A stretch of 64,000 nucleotides of DNA from positions 124,001 through 188,000 of the forward strand of contig NZ_CP047241.1 of NCBI RefSeq assembly GCF_009856625.1, in the 5' to 3' direction. Numbering within the stretch: the stretch's first letter is position 1; every line of letters begins with the position of its first letter. Shown here in pieces: positions 23,594-32,508 of the stretch. The notes under the pieces were generated by a model. That model was not told the origin of the DNA, did no database searches, and saw only the letters and a list, made by a program, of their open reading frames with translations. The position numbers were made by a program, and so were the translations under genes. This DNA comes from Aquitalea denitrificans (GTDB taxonomy: Bacteria > Pseudomonadota > Gammaproteobacteria > Burkholderiales > Chromobacteriaceae).

Positions 23594-23609
23594 TGCCTTA
23601 GACCCGGTC

Positions 23610-24818
23610 TCAGCCGTGGCTGCTGTGCACACGTGGTGCCAGTACGTCGGCACACAGCACATGCATGGCTTCGTCAATTTCAATCGCCATGGACAGGGTG
23701 ACGCAGGAACGGGTGTCGGTCATCGACAGGTAAGGCTCGCTCATGTACAGCACGCCGGGCTGGTCGATGGCATGCTGGAAATACGCGCGGCGCGACCATA
23801 CCGCACCGGTGGTATCAGCCAGCGGGGCGAACTTCAGGCTGCTGGCAATGGTGTTGTGGCGGCTGTTGAGGTTGCGGCCAATCTGGCGGCCTTCGCTGTC
23901 CAGCAAGAAACAGCGGATGACATCGGGCATGGCCAGCATGGGCGTGGCAGCCTGGTCGAACGGGGTGCCCTGCATCAGCGAAATGGCGGATTGCACAAAG
24001 GCCTGACGGGCCAGTTCGATCTGGCGGCGAGTAATTTTGCGCTTGAGCAGGTCGCGCACCATCAGTTCGTCCCAGCGCGAATCCAGCCGTTTGGTGATGA
24101 TGTCGTCCGCATCCGGGCTGGCGGAGGGGCGGGCCACATAATAGCCCTGTACCAGATCGCAGCCGGATTCCAGTGCTACCAGCACGTCGTTCTCGGTTTC
24201 GATGCCTTCTTCCACTACCAATGCACCAATTTCGTGCATCAATCGCACCAGTCTGGACAGCAGGTTACGGGTGCGTGGCTGGCTGACGGCACTGCGCAGC
24301 AAATCCTTGTCGAACTTCACCAGGTCCGGCTCCAGCTGGCACACCCGGTCCAGGTTGGAATGACCGACGCCAAAGTCGTCGATGGCAATCAGAAAACCGG
24401 CTTTTTTCAGCAGATTCACGCCTTCGATCAAGGCTTCGTCCAGTTCCAGTACATGTTCCAGCACTTCCAGCACCACATTGCCCGGCTGCAGGCCGGCTTC
24501 GCGAATGGTATTGGCCAGCGCCATGGCGCGCTCAGGACGGGATAAGGAGGCGGCATCCACATTCAGGAACAACCAGTGCGGCTGGCTGTGTTCCAGCTGG
24601 GAAAAATGCTGTACATGGGCTTGGCTGACGGCCAGGTCGAGGCCGTGGCGGCGTTCTGGCGAGACCATGGCATAAAAGGCCTCAGCGGGGGAGAGGGGCA
24701 GCTGGTTCTGCTCGGCACGCAGCAGGGCTTCCACGCCCACAGTGCGGCGGTGCGCCAGACTGTAGATGGGCTGAAAATGGCTGCCAAGGGTCAGACCGGC
24801 ATGCTCGAAACGTTTCAT
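23610..24818 (-). CDS. EAL phosphodiesterase with C-terminal sensor domain
   Basis: A 402-residue protein without membrane helices. The N-terminal EAL domain (about 10-250) keeps the c-di-GMP-cleaving residues: E30-A-L, N in FLNVD, E-x-x-E in EVLEH, DDFGVGHSN, K in VKFDK, EEGIE and VQGYY, so it is probably active. The C-terminal ~140 residues (from MVRDLLKRKITRRQ) form a PAS/Cache-like domain as in YkuI-type EAL proteins, with FLLDSEGRQIG strands, and may sense a small ligand. The ATG at 24818 follows GGAAGGA; an upstream frame to 24860 is less likely. Monocistronic. Confidence 0.9.
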   Translation of the reverse strand: MKRFEHAGLTLGSHFQPIYSLAHRRTVGVEALLRAEQNQLPLSPAEAFYAMVSPERRHGLDLAVSQAHVQHFSQLEHSQPHWLFLNVDAASLSRPERAMALANTIREAGLQPGNVVLEVLEHVLELDEALIEGVNLLKKAGFLIAIDDFGVGHSNLDRVCQLEPDLVKFDKDLLRSAVSQPRTRNLLSRLVRLMHEIGALVVEEGIETENDVLVALESGCDLVQGYYVARPSASPDADDIITKRLDSRWDELMVRDLLKRKITRRQIELARQAFVQSAISLMQGTPFDQAATPMLAMPDVIRCFLLDSEGRQIGRNLNSRHNTIASSLKFAPLADTTGAVWSRRAYFQHAIDQPGVLYMSEPYLSMTDTRSCVTLSMAIEIDEAMHVLCADVLAPRVHSSHG

Positions 24819-24912
24819 TGCAGTACATTCCTTCCTGGAGTGGGGCTCTTGCTGGCCCATAAGCCAATCTCTCTAGCAATTGGCATTCCAGTGTAGAGCA
24901 TGGCCGGATAAT

Positions 24913-24938
24913 AAAAAACGGGCCCGACTGGGCCCGTT
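24913..24938 (-). terminator. Rho-independent terminator of the Tim44-domain gene
   Basis: A perfect 8-bp stem (ACGGGCCC/GGGCCCGT, loop GACT) is followed on the minus strand by six T. Confidence 0.85.
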
Positions 24939-24965
24939 GAGATAAATCCGCACAAAAGAAAGAAA

Positions 24966-25904
24966 TTACTCCTGCTGAATGCCTGCCACCAGCCATTTTC
25001 CACTGGTGCTGCCATCCTTGATGTAGTGCCAGTATTCGCTAAACGGCACAGCAGGGGCGTTGACCGATTCGCTCACGGTGCCAGAGAAGCGCACAGTGGC
25101 AATAAAGCGGCCACCTTCTTCCACGGCTTCGGCCAACTGGCAGTCCAGCTGCGGGAAATCAGCCACATCGGTGTTGCTGCCGATTTCATTGCGCAGGCCT
25201 TCAAACAGGTCCGGCGTCATGTACTTGCGGACTTCTTCCAGGCTATCCGGTGAGTTGAGGCTTTGCAGGTGCAGGAAAGTCGCCTTGGCCTGACGCAGGA
25301 AGTTGGGGGTTTCCGTACCATCCGGCAGACGACCCGGTACCGCACTGCTCATGGCCGGGGCTGCGCCGTAAGACGGTGTCTGACCCAGGCCAGAGCCGAT
25401 TTTGGGAATCGGCTCGAAGCGGGCTGCGTCCTGAGCATTGCTGTTGAATACCGGGCTGTTACCGGCAGGCATCGGGGTATTCATCGGTGCCTGGCTGGCA
25501 GTCTTGCGGCGGAACCACATCAGGCCGCCAATACCCAGCAGGCCGAGCAGGGCCAGTGTGCCCCAGGGAATGCCGGAGCCGGCACCTGCATTATCCACCG
25601 CATTGCCCGACGCATGATTGCTGTTCATGGCCGAACCCAGCATGTAGCCGGCAGCAGCACCAGCGGCACCCGCCGCAATGGCGGTACCGATGCCCGGGCC
25701 CTTCTTGGGCTGGGCTTGGGGCGCAGCCTGCGGAACCGCTGCCGGAGCCGGCATAGGCGTGGGCTGCTGGTAACTCTTGGTCGGGGCCGAGCGGCGCATG
25801 CCGGCGCTCTTGCCTCCGCCCAGGCGTGCGGCTTCCGCGAACGGTGCCGCCAGGACAGAAACCAGGGTGAAGGCGAGCATGATCGTCTTCGCGCGAGGTG
25901 TCAT
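24966..25904 (-). CDS. Tim44-like domain membrane protein
   Basis: A 312-residue protein with a signal peptide (about 1-25) and a Pro/Gln/Ala-rich linker. A Gly/Ala-rich segment (GIGTAIAAGAAGAAAGYMLG) precedes a transmembrane helix at about 112-132 (WGTLALLGLLGIGGLMWF) and an RRKT stop. The C-terminal Tim44/MBA1-like domain (about 200-310) contains FLRQAKATFLHLQ and LVAGIQQE. Such proteins are common in beta- and gammaproteobacteria. The mitochondrial relative tethers the import motor; the bacterial role is unknown, perhaps with membrane-protein assembly. Single gene with terminator. Confidence 0.88.
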   Translation of the reverse strand: MTPRAKTIMLAFTLVSVLAAPFAEAARLGGGKSAGMRRSAPTKSYQQPTPMPAPAAVPQAAPQAQPKKGPGIGTAIAAGAAGAAAGYMLGSAMNSNHASGNAVDNAGAGSGIPWGTLALLGLLGIGGLMWFRRKTASQAPMNTPMPAGNSPVFNSNAQDAARFEPIPKIGSGLGQTPSYGAAPAMSSAVPGRLPDGTETPNFLRQAKATFLHLQSLNSPDSLEEVRKYMTPDLFEGLRNEIGSNTDVADFPQLDCQLAEAVEEGGRFIATVRFSGTVSESVNAPAVPFSEYWHYIKDGSTSGKWLVAGIQQE

Positions 25905-25954
25905 GATTTTATTCTCCAGAGTAAAGGGCTCCGGTGTGACCGGAGCATGGGAGT

Positions 25955-26656
25955 TTAGTTCGGGGCAAACGGCTGAATTTCAAGCACGTGGGCATGGTTA
26001 TCCCGGATGCTAAAGCGGATGTTGTAGTCATAAAGCCGCACGCCATAGATGCGCTCCGGGTCATCTTGGTAGGCTGGGCGCGGGTCCTGTGCCAGTACCT
26101 GATCAATCAGTTGGGCCAGCGCGGGAGGCGGCGAGGGGAGGGCTGCAAGTTGCAGTAGCGCTTGTTCGCTCCAACTGGTTTGCAGGCGGGGTGGTGGGCC
26201 GTCGACAAAGCCGCCACGCGCTTCCGGGCGGGCCTCCACAAAGGGAATATAGGGCTTGATATCCAGTACCGGCGTGCCATCCAACAGGTCGGCACCGGCC
26301 AGTTGCAGTCTTACGCCGTCGGCCAGGTCGATACCACGCAGCTCGACCAGTGACAGGCCCAGCGGATTGGGGCGATGGGTGGAGCGGCTGGCAAATACGC
26401 CTACCTTGGCATTGCCGCCCAGTCGCGGTGGGCGTACCAGCGGCTGCCAGCCGCGTTGGGCGGTCTGGTGGAAGACAAAACTGATCCACACGTGGGAGAA
26501 GGCTTCCAGCCCGCGTACGGTGTCGGGGTGATTGAACGGTGGTAGCAGCTCGATCTGGATGTCGGCAGCAGGCGCCAGCGCGGGCTGGCGCGGGATGCCG
26601 AATTTTTCCTTGTAAGGCGAGTGGACAATGCCCACCGGGTGAAATGCGTAGCTCAT
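25955..26656 (-). CDS. trmO: tRNA (adenine(37)-N6)-methyltransferase TrmO
   Basis: A 233-residue protein of the TsaA/YaeB family that methylates t6A37 of threonine tRNAs using SAM. Motifs: FHPVGIVHSPYKEKFGIPRQP at the N-terminus (start of the beta-barrel), HVWISFVFH, GVFASRSTHRPNPLGLSLVEL (the conserved SAM and active-site stretch) and LDIKPYIPF. The C-terminal ~70 residues hold the extra domain seen in gamma/betaproteobacterial versions (RPAYQDDPERIYGV). It appears complete and stands between two same-strand genes with gaps of 50 and 104 bp. Confidence 0.95.
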   Translation of the reverse strand: MSYAFHPVGIVHSPYKEKFGIPRQPALAPAADIQIELLPPFNHPDTVRGLEAFSHVWISFVFHQTAQRGWQPLVRPPRLGGNAKVGVFASRSTHRPNPLGLSLVELRGIDLADGVRLQLAGADLLDGTPVLDIKPYIPFVEARPEARGGFVDGPPPRLQTSWSEQALLQLAALPSPPPALAQLIDQVLAQDPRPAYQDDPERIYGVRLYDYNIRFSIRDNHAHVLEIQPFAPN

Positions 26657-26760
26657 GCCCGGATTGTAGCCGGGTTCGCTGTCATATAGACAGAACAGCC
26701 CGGACGAACGGGGGCTTCGTCCAGGCTGATGACAGCGGCAGCGCTGTGCGGGCTGGGGAG

Positions 26761-27510
26761 TCAGCCCACGAAGTGGCGGTTGTAGCGGCCGGTAAGGCGG
26801 CTCATCGGCAGCAGCATGAAGAAGTCGGCGCAGTTGAAGTCAGGGTCCCAGGCTGGTTCGCCGCAGATGAAAGCACCGGCACGCAGATAGCCCTTGATCA
26901 GCGGCGGCATCGGCGAGGAGGGTGCATCGTCATGAATGCGGTTCAGCGGCAGCGGCAAGTGGGGAAATACACGCCATTCGGCAGGGGAGAGGTGACTGGT
27001 TTCCAGCTGGCGGTACAGGCTGACAGCCTGATGGCCACCATCTGCCAGACTCACGCTGGCGCAACCGGCCAGATATTCGCCACCTTGCTTTTGCACGTAA
27101 TCGGCCAGGCCGGACCACAGCAGGGCGATGACGCCGCCACTGCGAAAATCCTTGTGCACGCAGGAGCGGCCCACTTCAATCAGGCTGTCGCGCAGGTTGT
27201 CCAGGCGGGTGATGTCAAATTCGTGTTCGGAATACAGCGAAGGTGCGCGGCGTGCCATGTCGGGTGGCAGCATGCGGTAGGTACCCACTACCAGACCGCT
27301 GTTGCTGTCTTCTACAATCAGGTGGTCGCACAGCGCATCGTACTCATCGCAATCAATGCCCAGGGATTGTGAGGACAGCTCGGCCCCCATTTCACCGGCA
27401 AATACGTCAAAGCGCAGCTTCTGAGCTCGGCGGATATCTTCGGCAGTTTCGGCAACGCGTACGCCCAGTTTCAGCTGACGACGGCTGCTGATGCTTTCAT
27501 TCAGTTGCAT
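26761..27510 (-). CDS. OlsB-like GNAT N-acyltransferase
   Basis: A 249-residue acyltransferase of the ornithine-acyl-ACP / autoinducer-synthase-like GNAT family. RRAQKLRFDVFAGEMGAE, LIVEDSNSGLVVGTYRML, LIEVGRSCVHKDFRSGGVIALLW and YLAGCASVSL are the expected blocks. OlsB makes lyso-ornithine lipid from 3-hydroxyacyl-ACP. No olsA-like O-acyltransferase is adjacent, so the substrate is not certain; many of these are annotated hemolysin-like. The 347-bp gap before it contains an inverted repeat described separately. Confidence 0.85.
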   Translation of the reverse strand: MQLNESISSRRQLKLGVRVAETAEDIRRAQKLRFDVFAGEMGAELSSQSLGIDCDEYDALCDHLIVEDSNSGLVVGTYRMLPPDMARRAPSLYSEHEFDITRLDNLRDSLIEVGRSCVHKDFRSGGVIALLWSGLADYVQKQGGEYLAGCASVSLADGGHQAVSLYRQLETSHLSPAEWRVFPHLPLPLNRIHDDAPSSPMPPLIKGYLRAGAFICGEPAWDPDFNCADFFMLLPMSRLTGRYNRHFVG

Positions 27511-27857
27511 GACTTAACTCCCCTGGCAAAATGCGGACATGCTTGTTTTGTCGGTTCGGGATAATACTGGCGTGGTGCTGGCATGCCATCAGCCATTTCC
27601 GAACATCGGCACGGCAACTCCTTCATTTGGCAGCAGCTTTTCAGCAGAGCGGCCTTGCAACACATGCTAGTCATACAGTTTGACGAGGACATTTCCGTCA
27701 TATGACTTGTGAATGACCTGCGTTTTAAGCGCGGGTTACAGTAGGGGTGAAACAAATCAATGACTTACCTTGCTATCGGTTTTGCCGTAGAATAGGCAGT
27801 TTTTCCTGCACGCTTTGCCCTGCCTCAGTCTTGCGCACGGGCTTCCGAGTACAGCCG
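27511..27857. other. Divergent intergenic region between the acyltransferase and mnmG
   Basis: No gene found. It must hold promoters for both directions. The inverted repeat AGTCATA (27669-27675) / TATGACT (27701-27707) with a 25-bp spacer, enclosing a TTGACG at 27680, is the only notable structure and may be an operator or part of a promoter. Confidence 0.4.
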
Positions 27858-29750
27858 ATGATTTATCCCACACAGTTTGACGTGATCGTGGTTGGCGGCG
27901 GACACGCCGGCACCGAGGCCGCGCTGGCCGCCGCCCGCATGGGCCGCGCCACGCTCCTGCTTACCCACAATATCGAGACCCTTGGTCAGATGTCGTGCAA
28001 CCCGTCTATCGGTGGCATTGGCAAGGGGCATCTGGTGAAAGAGGTGGATGCGCTGGGCGGTGCCATGGCACTGGCCACCGATATCGGCGGCATCCAGTTC
28101 CGTACCCTGAATGCCTCCAAGGGACCGGCGGTGCGGGCTACCCGCGCCCAGGCCGACCGCATCCTGTACAAGGCGGCCATCCGAGAAATGCTGGAAAACC
28201 AGCCCAATCTGACGCTGTTCCAGCAGCCGGTGGACGATTTGCTGATCGAGGGCGATCAGGTGGCCGGTGCCATTACCGCCATCGGCATCGTGTTCCGTGC
28301 CCGTACCGTGGTGTTGACTGCCGGCACTTTCCTGTCCGGCAAGATTCACGTTGGCCTGGAAAACTACACCGGTGGCCGTGCTGGCGATCAGGCAGCCTCC
28401 ACGCTGGGTGCACGTCTGCGCGAGCTGGATCTGCCGGTGGGTCGTCTCAAGACCGGCACCCCGCCGCGCATTGATGGCCGCAGCATTGATTTCTCGGTCA
28501 TGGAAGAGCAGCCGGGCGACAACCCGGAGCCGGTATTCTCCTATCGCGGCCAGCGCAGCATGCATCCGAAGCAACTACCGTGCTGGATTACCCACACCAA
28601 TCAGCAAACCCACGACATCATCCGTTCCGGGTTTGAACGCAGCCCGATGTTTACCGGCGTGATTGAAGGGGTGGGGCCGCGTTACTGCCCGTCCATCGAA
28701 GACAAGATCAACCGCTTCGCCGACAAGGACAGCCATCAGGTATTCCTGGAACCGGAAGGCCTGACCACGCACGAGTTCTACCCCAACGGTATCTCTACCA
28801 GCCTGCCGTTTGATATCCAGCTGGCGGCGGTGCGTTCCATCCGCGGCATGGAAAACGCCCACATCCTGCGCCCCGGCTATGCCATCGAATACGATTACTT
28901 CGACCCGCGCGGCCTCAAGTCCACGCTGGAAACCAAGTCCATCAAGGGTCTGTTCTTTGCCGGGCAGATCAACGGCACCACCGGTTACGAAGAAGCCGCA
29001 GCCCAGGGCTTGCTGGCCGGCCTGAATGCCGCCCTGTATTCGCGGGATGAAGAAGGCTGGTGTCCGCGCCGTGATGAAGCCTATCTGGGTGTGCTGGTGG
29101 ATGACCTGATTACCAAGGGCGTGTCCGAGCCTTACCGCATGTTTACCAGCCGCGCCGAATTCCGCCTGCAACTGCGCGAGGACAATGCCGACTTGCGTCT
29201 GACCGAAATGGGCCGCAAGCTCGGCCTGGTCGATGATGCGCAGTGGGATGCCTTCTGTCGCAAGCGCGACGCAGTGGAAGCCGAAACCGCCCGCCTGAAA
29301 ACCACCTGGCTGCATCCGGCCAAGCTGCAGGATGCAGCCGCGCTGGAAACCCTGCTGGGCAAGGGGATCGAGCGTGAATACAACCTGTTCGACCTGCTCA
29401 AGCGTCCCAATGTCGCCTACCGCGAGCTGATGACCCTGCCCGAAGCCGCAGGCGGCGTGAGCGATGACGTGGTTGCCGAGCAAGTGGAAATTCAGGTCAA
29501 ATATCAAGGCTATATCAACCGTCAGAACGAAGAACTGGCGCGTCGCGACAATCTGGAAGACGTCCGCCTGCCCGCCGACATCGACTTCGGCCTGGTCAAG
29601 GGGCTGTCCAAGGAAGTACAGCAAAAACTGAATCAGCAGCGCCCGGAAACCCTGGGTCAGGCCTCGCGCATCCAGGGCATCACCCCGGCAGCGGTTGCCC
29701 TGCTGATGGTGCATCTGAAGCGTGGCTTTGCCGACGCCAAAACCGAATAA
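27858..29750 (+). CDS. mnmG: tRNA uridine-34 carboxymethylaminomethyl-modifying enzyme MnmG
   Basis: A 630-residue FAD protein, the normal length. With MnmE it installs the cmnm5 group on wobble U34. The FAD-binding VIVVGGGHAGTEAALAAARMG opens the protein, and SCNPSIGGIGKGHLVKEVDALGG, GTFLSGKIHVGL, RLKTGTPPRI and FAGQINGTTGYEEAAAQGL are hallmark GidA motifs. A helical C-terminal MnmE-contact domain follows. The frame is open upstream to 27747, but the ATG at 27858 fits the family. It leads the mnmG-rsmG-parA-parB unit typical of origin-proximal DNA. Confidence 0.97.
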   Translation: MIYPTQFDVIVVGGGHAGTEAALAAARMGRATLLLTHNIETLGQMSCNPSIGGIGKGHLVKEVDALGGAMALATDIGGIQFRTLNASKGPAVRATRAQADRILYKAAIREMLENQPNLTLFQQPVDDLLIEGDQVAGAITAIGIVFRARTVVLTAGTFLSGKIHVGLENYTGGRAGDQAASTLGARLRELDLPVGRLKTGTPPRIDGRSIDFSVMEEQPGDNPEPVFSYRGQRSMHPKQLPCWITHTNQQTHDIIRSGFERSPMFTGVIEGVGPRYCPSIEDKINRFADKDSHQVFLEPEGLTTHEFYPNGISTSLPFDIQLAAVRSIRGMENAHILRPGYAIEYDYFDPRGLKSTLETKSIKGLFFAGQINGTTGYEEAAAQGLLAGLNAALYSRDEEGWCPRRDEAYLGVLVDDLITKGVSEPYRMFTSRAEFRLQLREDNADLRLTEMGRKLGLVDDAQWDAFCRKRDAVEAETARLKTTWLHPAKLQDAAALETLLGKGIEREYNLFDLLKRPNVAYRELMTLPEAAGGVSDDVVAEQVEIQVKYQGYINRQNEELARRDNLEDVRLPADIDFGLVKGLSKEVQQKLNQQRPETLGQASRIQGITPAAVALLMVHLKRGFADAKTE

Positions 29751-29765
29751 TTGCAAGCCAAGCGC

Positions 29766-30392
29766 ATGACACATACTGCAGAACTGAAAAACGGGCTGGA
29801 TCAGCTGGCCCTGGGCCTCACCGAACAACAGCTGGCCTTGCTGGATGGCTACCTGAACCTGCTGGCCAAGTGGAACCACACCTATAACCTGACCGCAGTG
29901 CGCGAAGAGCAGCGCATGGTCAGCTACCATCTGCTGGACAGCCTGTCGCTGGTGCCGCACCTGAACGGTGGCACCCGCCTGCTGGATGTGGGTTCTGGTG
30001 GCGGCATGCCGGGCATTCCGGCCGCCATTGCCCGTCCCGACCTGCAAGTGGTGCTGCTGGATGCCAACCACAAGAAAACCACCTTCCTGCGCCAGGCCGT
30101 CATCGAGCTGGGCTTGCCCAATGTCGAGGTGATCACCAGCCGGGTGGAGGCTTACCAGCCGGAACACAAGTTTGATCGCATCACCAGCCGTGCCTTTGCC
30201 GAGCTGGCTGAGTTTGTCCGCCTCACCCCGCACCTGCTGGCCGACGGTGGTCAATACCTGGCCATGAAGGGTGTGTATCCTTACGAAGAAATCTCGCTGC
30301 TGCCGGACACGGTAGCGGTAGCCGAAGTACTACCGGTGTCGGTGCCCGGTCTGGACGCCGAACGCCATCTGGTGAGAATGGTGGCTAAATGA
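29766..30392 (+). CDS. rsmG: 16S rRNA m7G527 methyltransferase RsmG
   Basis: A 208-residue class I methyltransferase. KWNHTYNLTAVR, HLLDSLSL, LLDVGSGGGMPGIPAAI (SAM loop), LLDANHKKTTFLRQ and FDRITSRAFAEL are diagnostic. It modifies G527 of 16S rRNA; loss gives low-level streptomycin resistance. It begins 15 bp after mnmG stops (the in-frame TTG at 29751 is a less likely start) and its stop overlaps the parA start by four bases (ATGA), indicating coupled translation. Confidence 0.96.
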   Translation: MTHTAELKNGLDQLALGLTEQQLALLDGYLNLLAKWNHTYNLTAVREEQRMVSYHLLDSLSLVPHLNGGTRLLDVGSGGGMPGIPAAIARPDLQVVLLDANHKKTTFLRQAVIELGLPNVEVITSRVEAYQPEHKFDRITSRAFAELAEFVRLTPHLLADGGQYLAMKGVYPYEEISLLPDTVAVAEVLPVSVPGLDAERHLVRMVAK

Positions 30393-31180
30393 ATGCACGC
30401 GTGATCGCGGTTGCCAATCAGAAGGGGGGGGTCGGCAAGACCACCACCGTGGTCAACCTGGCCGCAGGTCTGGCCGAGCTGGGCCGCAGGGTGTTGATTG
30501 TCGACCTCGACCCGCAGGGCAATGCCACCATGGGCAGCGGCATTGCCAAGCAGGCGCTGGAACGCTCCGTGTATCACGTGCTGCTGGGCGATGCTTCGGT
30601 GGAAGAAGCACGTCAGCCGGCCAAGGAAGGCGGCTACCATGTGCTGCCGGCCAACCGCGATCTGGGTGGGGCCGAGCTGGAGCTGGTGAACGAACTGGCA
30701 CGCGAAGCACGTCTCAAGAATGCCCTGAGTACGGTGGACGACCAATACGACTACGTATTGATCGACTGCCCGCCCTCGCTCAACCTGCTGACGCTCAACG
30801 GTCTGGTGGCTGCCAATAGCGTGCTGATTCCCATGGTGTGCGAATACTATGCACTGGAGGGACTGTCCGATCTGGTCACCACCCTGCGTAAGGTGCGTGC
30901 TGCGGTGAATCCGCGCATTGAAATCATGGGCCTGCTGCGCACCATGTTCGATTCACGTAGTAATCTTTCACAGCAGGTTTCCGAGCAGCTGGCCAGCCAC
31001 TTCGGCAACAAGGTGTTCGAAACCGTCATCCCGCGCAATGTGCGTCTGGCCGAGGCTCCCAGTCATGGCCTGCCCGGGCTGGTGTACGACCGCAATGCCC
31101 GTGGCGCACAAGCCTATCTCACGCTGGCGCAGGAACTGACCGCCCGCCTCGAACCCGCAACCGCAACTCCATCTGTCTGA
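30389..31180 (+). CDS. parA: Chromosome partitioning ATPase ParA (Soj)
   Basis: A 263-residue deviant-Walker ATPase: VIAVANQKGGVGKTTTVVNLA (Walker A with signature Lys), DLDPQGNATMGSG, DYVLIDCPPSL (Walker B) and NVRLAEAPSHG. With ParB it segregates the replication origin region. The short N-terminus without an HTH is the chromosomal type. It overlaps rsmG by ATGA and is followed by parB after 4 bp, so all four genes are probably one transcript. Confidence 0.97.
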   Translation: MNARVIAVANQKGGVGKTTTVVNLAAGLAELGRRVLIVDLDPQGNATMGSGIAKQALERSVYHVLLGDASVEEARQPAKEGGYHVLPANRDLGGAELELVNELAREARLKNALSTVDDQYDYVLIDCPPSLNLLTLNGLVAANSVLIPMVCEYYALEGLSDLVTTLRKVRAAVNPRIEIMGLLRTMFDSRSNLSQQVSEQLASHFGNKVFETVIPRNVRLAEAPSHGLPGLVYDRNARGAQAYLTLAQELTARLEPATATPSV

Positions 31181-31184
31181 CATC

Positions 31185-32042
31185 ATGGCCAAACTCAAAG
31201 GACTCGGGCGCGGTCTAGACGCGCTCCTCGCCACCAGCGCAGTGGCGGACGACCGCCTCACCACGCTTTCCATCGATCTGATCCGCCCCGGCAAATACCA
31301 GCCGCGCAGCCATATGAATGAAGCCGCACTGGACGAGCTGGCGGCGTCCATTCGCGCCCAGGGCGTGATCCAGCCGGTGGTGGTGCGTGAAGTGGGCTTG
31401 GGTGAGTACGAGCTGATTGCCGGTGAGCGCCGCTGGCGTGCCGCCCGCAAAGCAGGTTTGGCCGAAGTGCCTGCCGTGGTGAAAACGGTGGCCGACGAAG
31501 CGGCGTTGGCCATGGCGCTGATCGAAAACATCCAACGCCAGGAGCTGGACCCTATCGAAGAAGCGCAGGGTCTGAAGCGATTGATCAGCGAATTCGGCCT
31601 GACGCACGAGTCAGCTGCCGATGCAGTGGGCCGCTCACGCAGTGCGGTATCCAACCTGTTGCGCCTGCTGGCACTGCCAGAGCCGGTGCAGACCATGCTG
31701 CATCAGAATCAGCTGGAAATGGGTCATGCCCGTGCCTTGCTGGCCTTGCCGGTGGTACAGCAGCTGGAGCTGGCGCATGAGGCGGTGGACAAGGGTTGGT
31801 CGGTGCGTGAGGTGGAGCGGCGCGTACAACAATTGTCTGACCAAAAAACCACACTGCCGGTAGCGGAAAAGCGGAGAGATCCGGATATCACCCGGCTTGA
31901 GCAGGAGGTGTCCGAGCGCATCGGTGCCAAGGTCAGCATCCGCCACGGTGCACGTGGGCAGGGACGTTTGCAGGTGGAGTATGCCAACCTGGACGACCTC
32001 GAACGATTGCTTGAAAAACTTCAAGCAAAATCAAACAAATGA
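31185..32042 (+). CDS. parB: Chromosome partitioning protein ParB (Spo0J)
   Basis: A 285-residue CTP-dependent clamp that binds parS. GLGRGLDALL at the N-terminus is the ParA-stimulating stretch. The nuclease-like ParB domain has the CTP motif QPVVVRE and GERRWRAARKAG plus ENIQRQELDPIEEA. A helix-turn-helix follows (LTHESAADAVGRSRSAVSNLLRLL), then a C-terminal dimerisation helix. I looked for the canonical parS palindrome nearby and did not find it in this window. Ends 38 bp before the atp promoter. Confidence 0.96.
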   Translation: MAKLKGLGRGLDALLATSAVADDRLTTLSIDLIRPGKYQPRSHMNEAALDELAASIRAQGVIQPVVVREVGLGEYELIAGERRWRAARKAGLAEVPAVVKTVADEAALAMALIENIQRQELDPIEEAQGLKRLISEFGLTHESAADAVGRSRSAVSNLLRLLALPEPVQTMLHQNQLEMGHARALLALPVVQQLELAHEAVDKGWSVREVERRVQQLSDQKTTLPVAEKRRDPDITRLEQEVSERIGAKVSIRHGARGQGRLQVEYANLDDLERLLEKLQAKSNK

Positions 32043-32080
32043 TTTTATGTTGCACTGCAATGGTGCGGGTGATGTTCAGT

Positions 32081-32110
32081 TTGACGCAAATCAAGCGCTC
32101 AGCCTATAAT
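32081..32110 (+). promoter_or_regulatory. Sigma-70 promoter of the ATP synthase operon
   Basis: TTGACG (32081-32086) and a consensus TATAAT (32105-32110) are separated by 18 bp, ending 24 bp before the atpI ATG. It is the best -35/-10 pair I saw in the window and fits the strong expression expected for this operon. Confidence 0.8.
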
Positions 32111-32134
32111 CGAGCGATTTTTTAAGTGTCGGAC

Positions 32135-32494
32135 ATGCAAAATCCGGAAGTCGGGCGCGTACTGCGCCTGCAAGCAAAACTGCTTGTAGTGGCCGTACTA
32201 CTTGGTGCCGTGCTTAGCGCCGGCACCGTTGCTGTTCCGGTGTCGGTTCTGCTTGGGGGACTGTCGGCGCTGATTCCCGCCGCAGTTTATGCAAGAATCG
32301 CCTACGCCAAGCGGCATGTCCCACCTGCGGTGCTGATGAAGGCGCACTTCATGGCAGAGGCAGTCAAATTCATTCTGACTGTCTTAATGTTTGGTGCATC
32401 TTTGGTGTTTTTCAAGGATTTATCGGTAGTGGGTTTGCTGGCAGGCTTTTTTGCCACGGTGTCCGGCTACTGGTTAGGGCTTCTAATCAAATAA
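32135..32494 (+). CDS. atpI: ATP synthase subunit I
   Basis: A 119-residue membrane protein with four predicted hydrophobic helices (LLVVAVLLGAVLSAG, VSVLLGGLSALIPAAVY, AVKFILTVLMFGASLVFF, VVGLLAGFFATVSGYWLGLL). AtpI is a non-essential helper for c-ring assembly and is variable in sequence. Its position as first gene of the operon and its topology support the call. A GTG at 32126 could be the start instead of the ATG at 32135; neither has a strong ribosome-binding site. Confidence 0.85.
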   Translation: MQNPEVGRVLRLQAKLLVVAVLLGAVLSAGTVAVPVSVLLGGLSALIPAAVYARIAYAKRHVPPAVLMKAHFMAEAVKFILTVLMFGASLVFFKDLSVVGLLAGFFATVSGYWLGLLIK

Positions 32495-32508
32495 TTGAGA
32501 AAAGAGCG

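Noticed and set aside
30389..32042. parS site near parAB
   Set aside because: I found no sequence matching the canonical 16-base parS palindrome in or around these genes.
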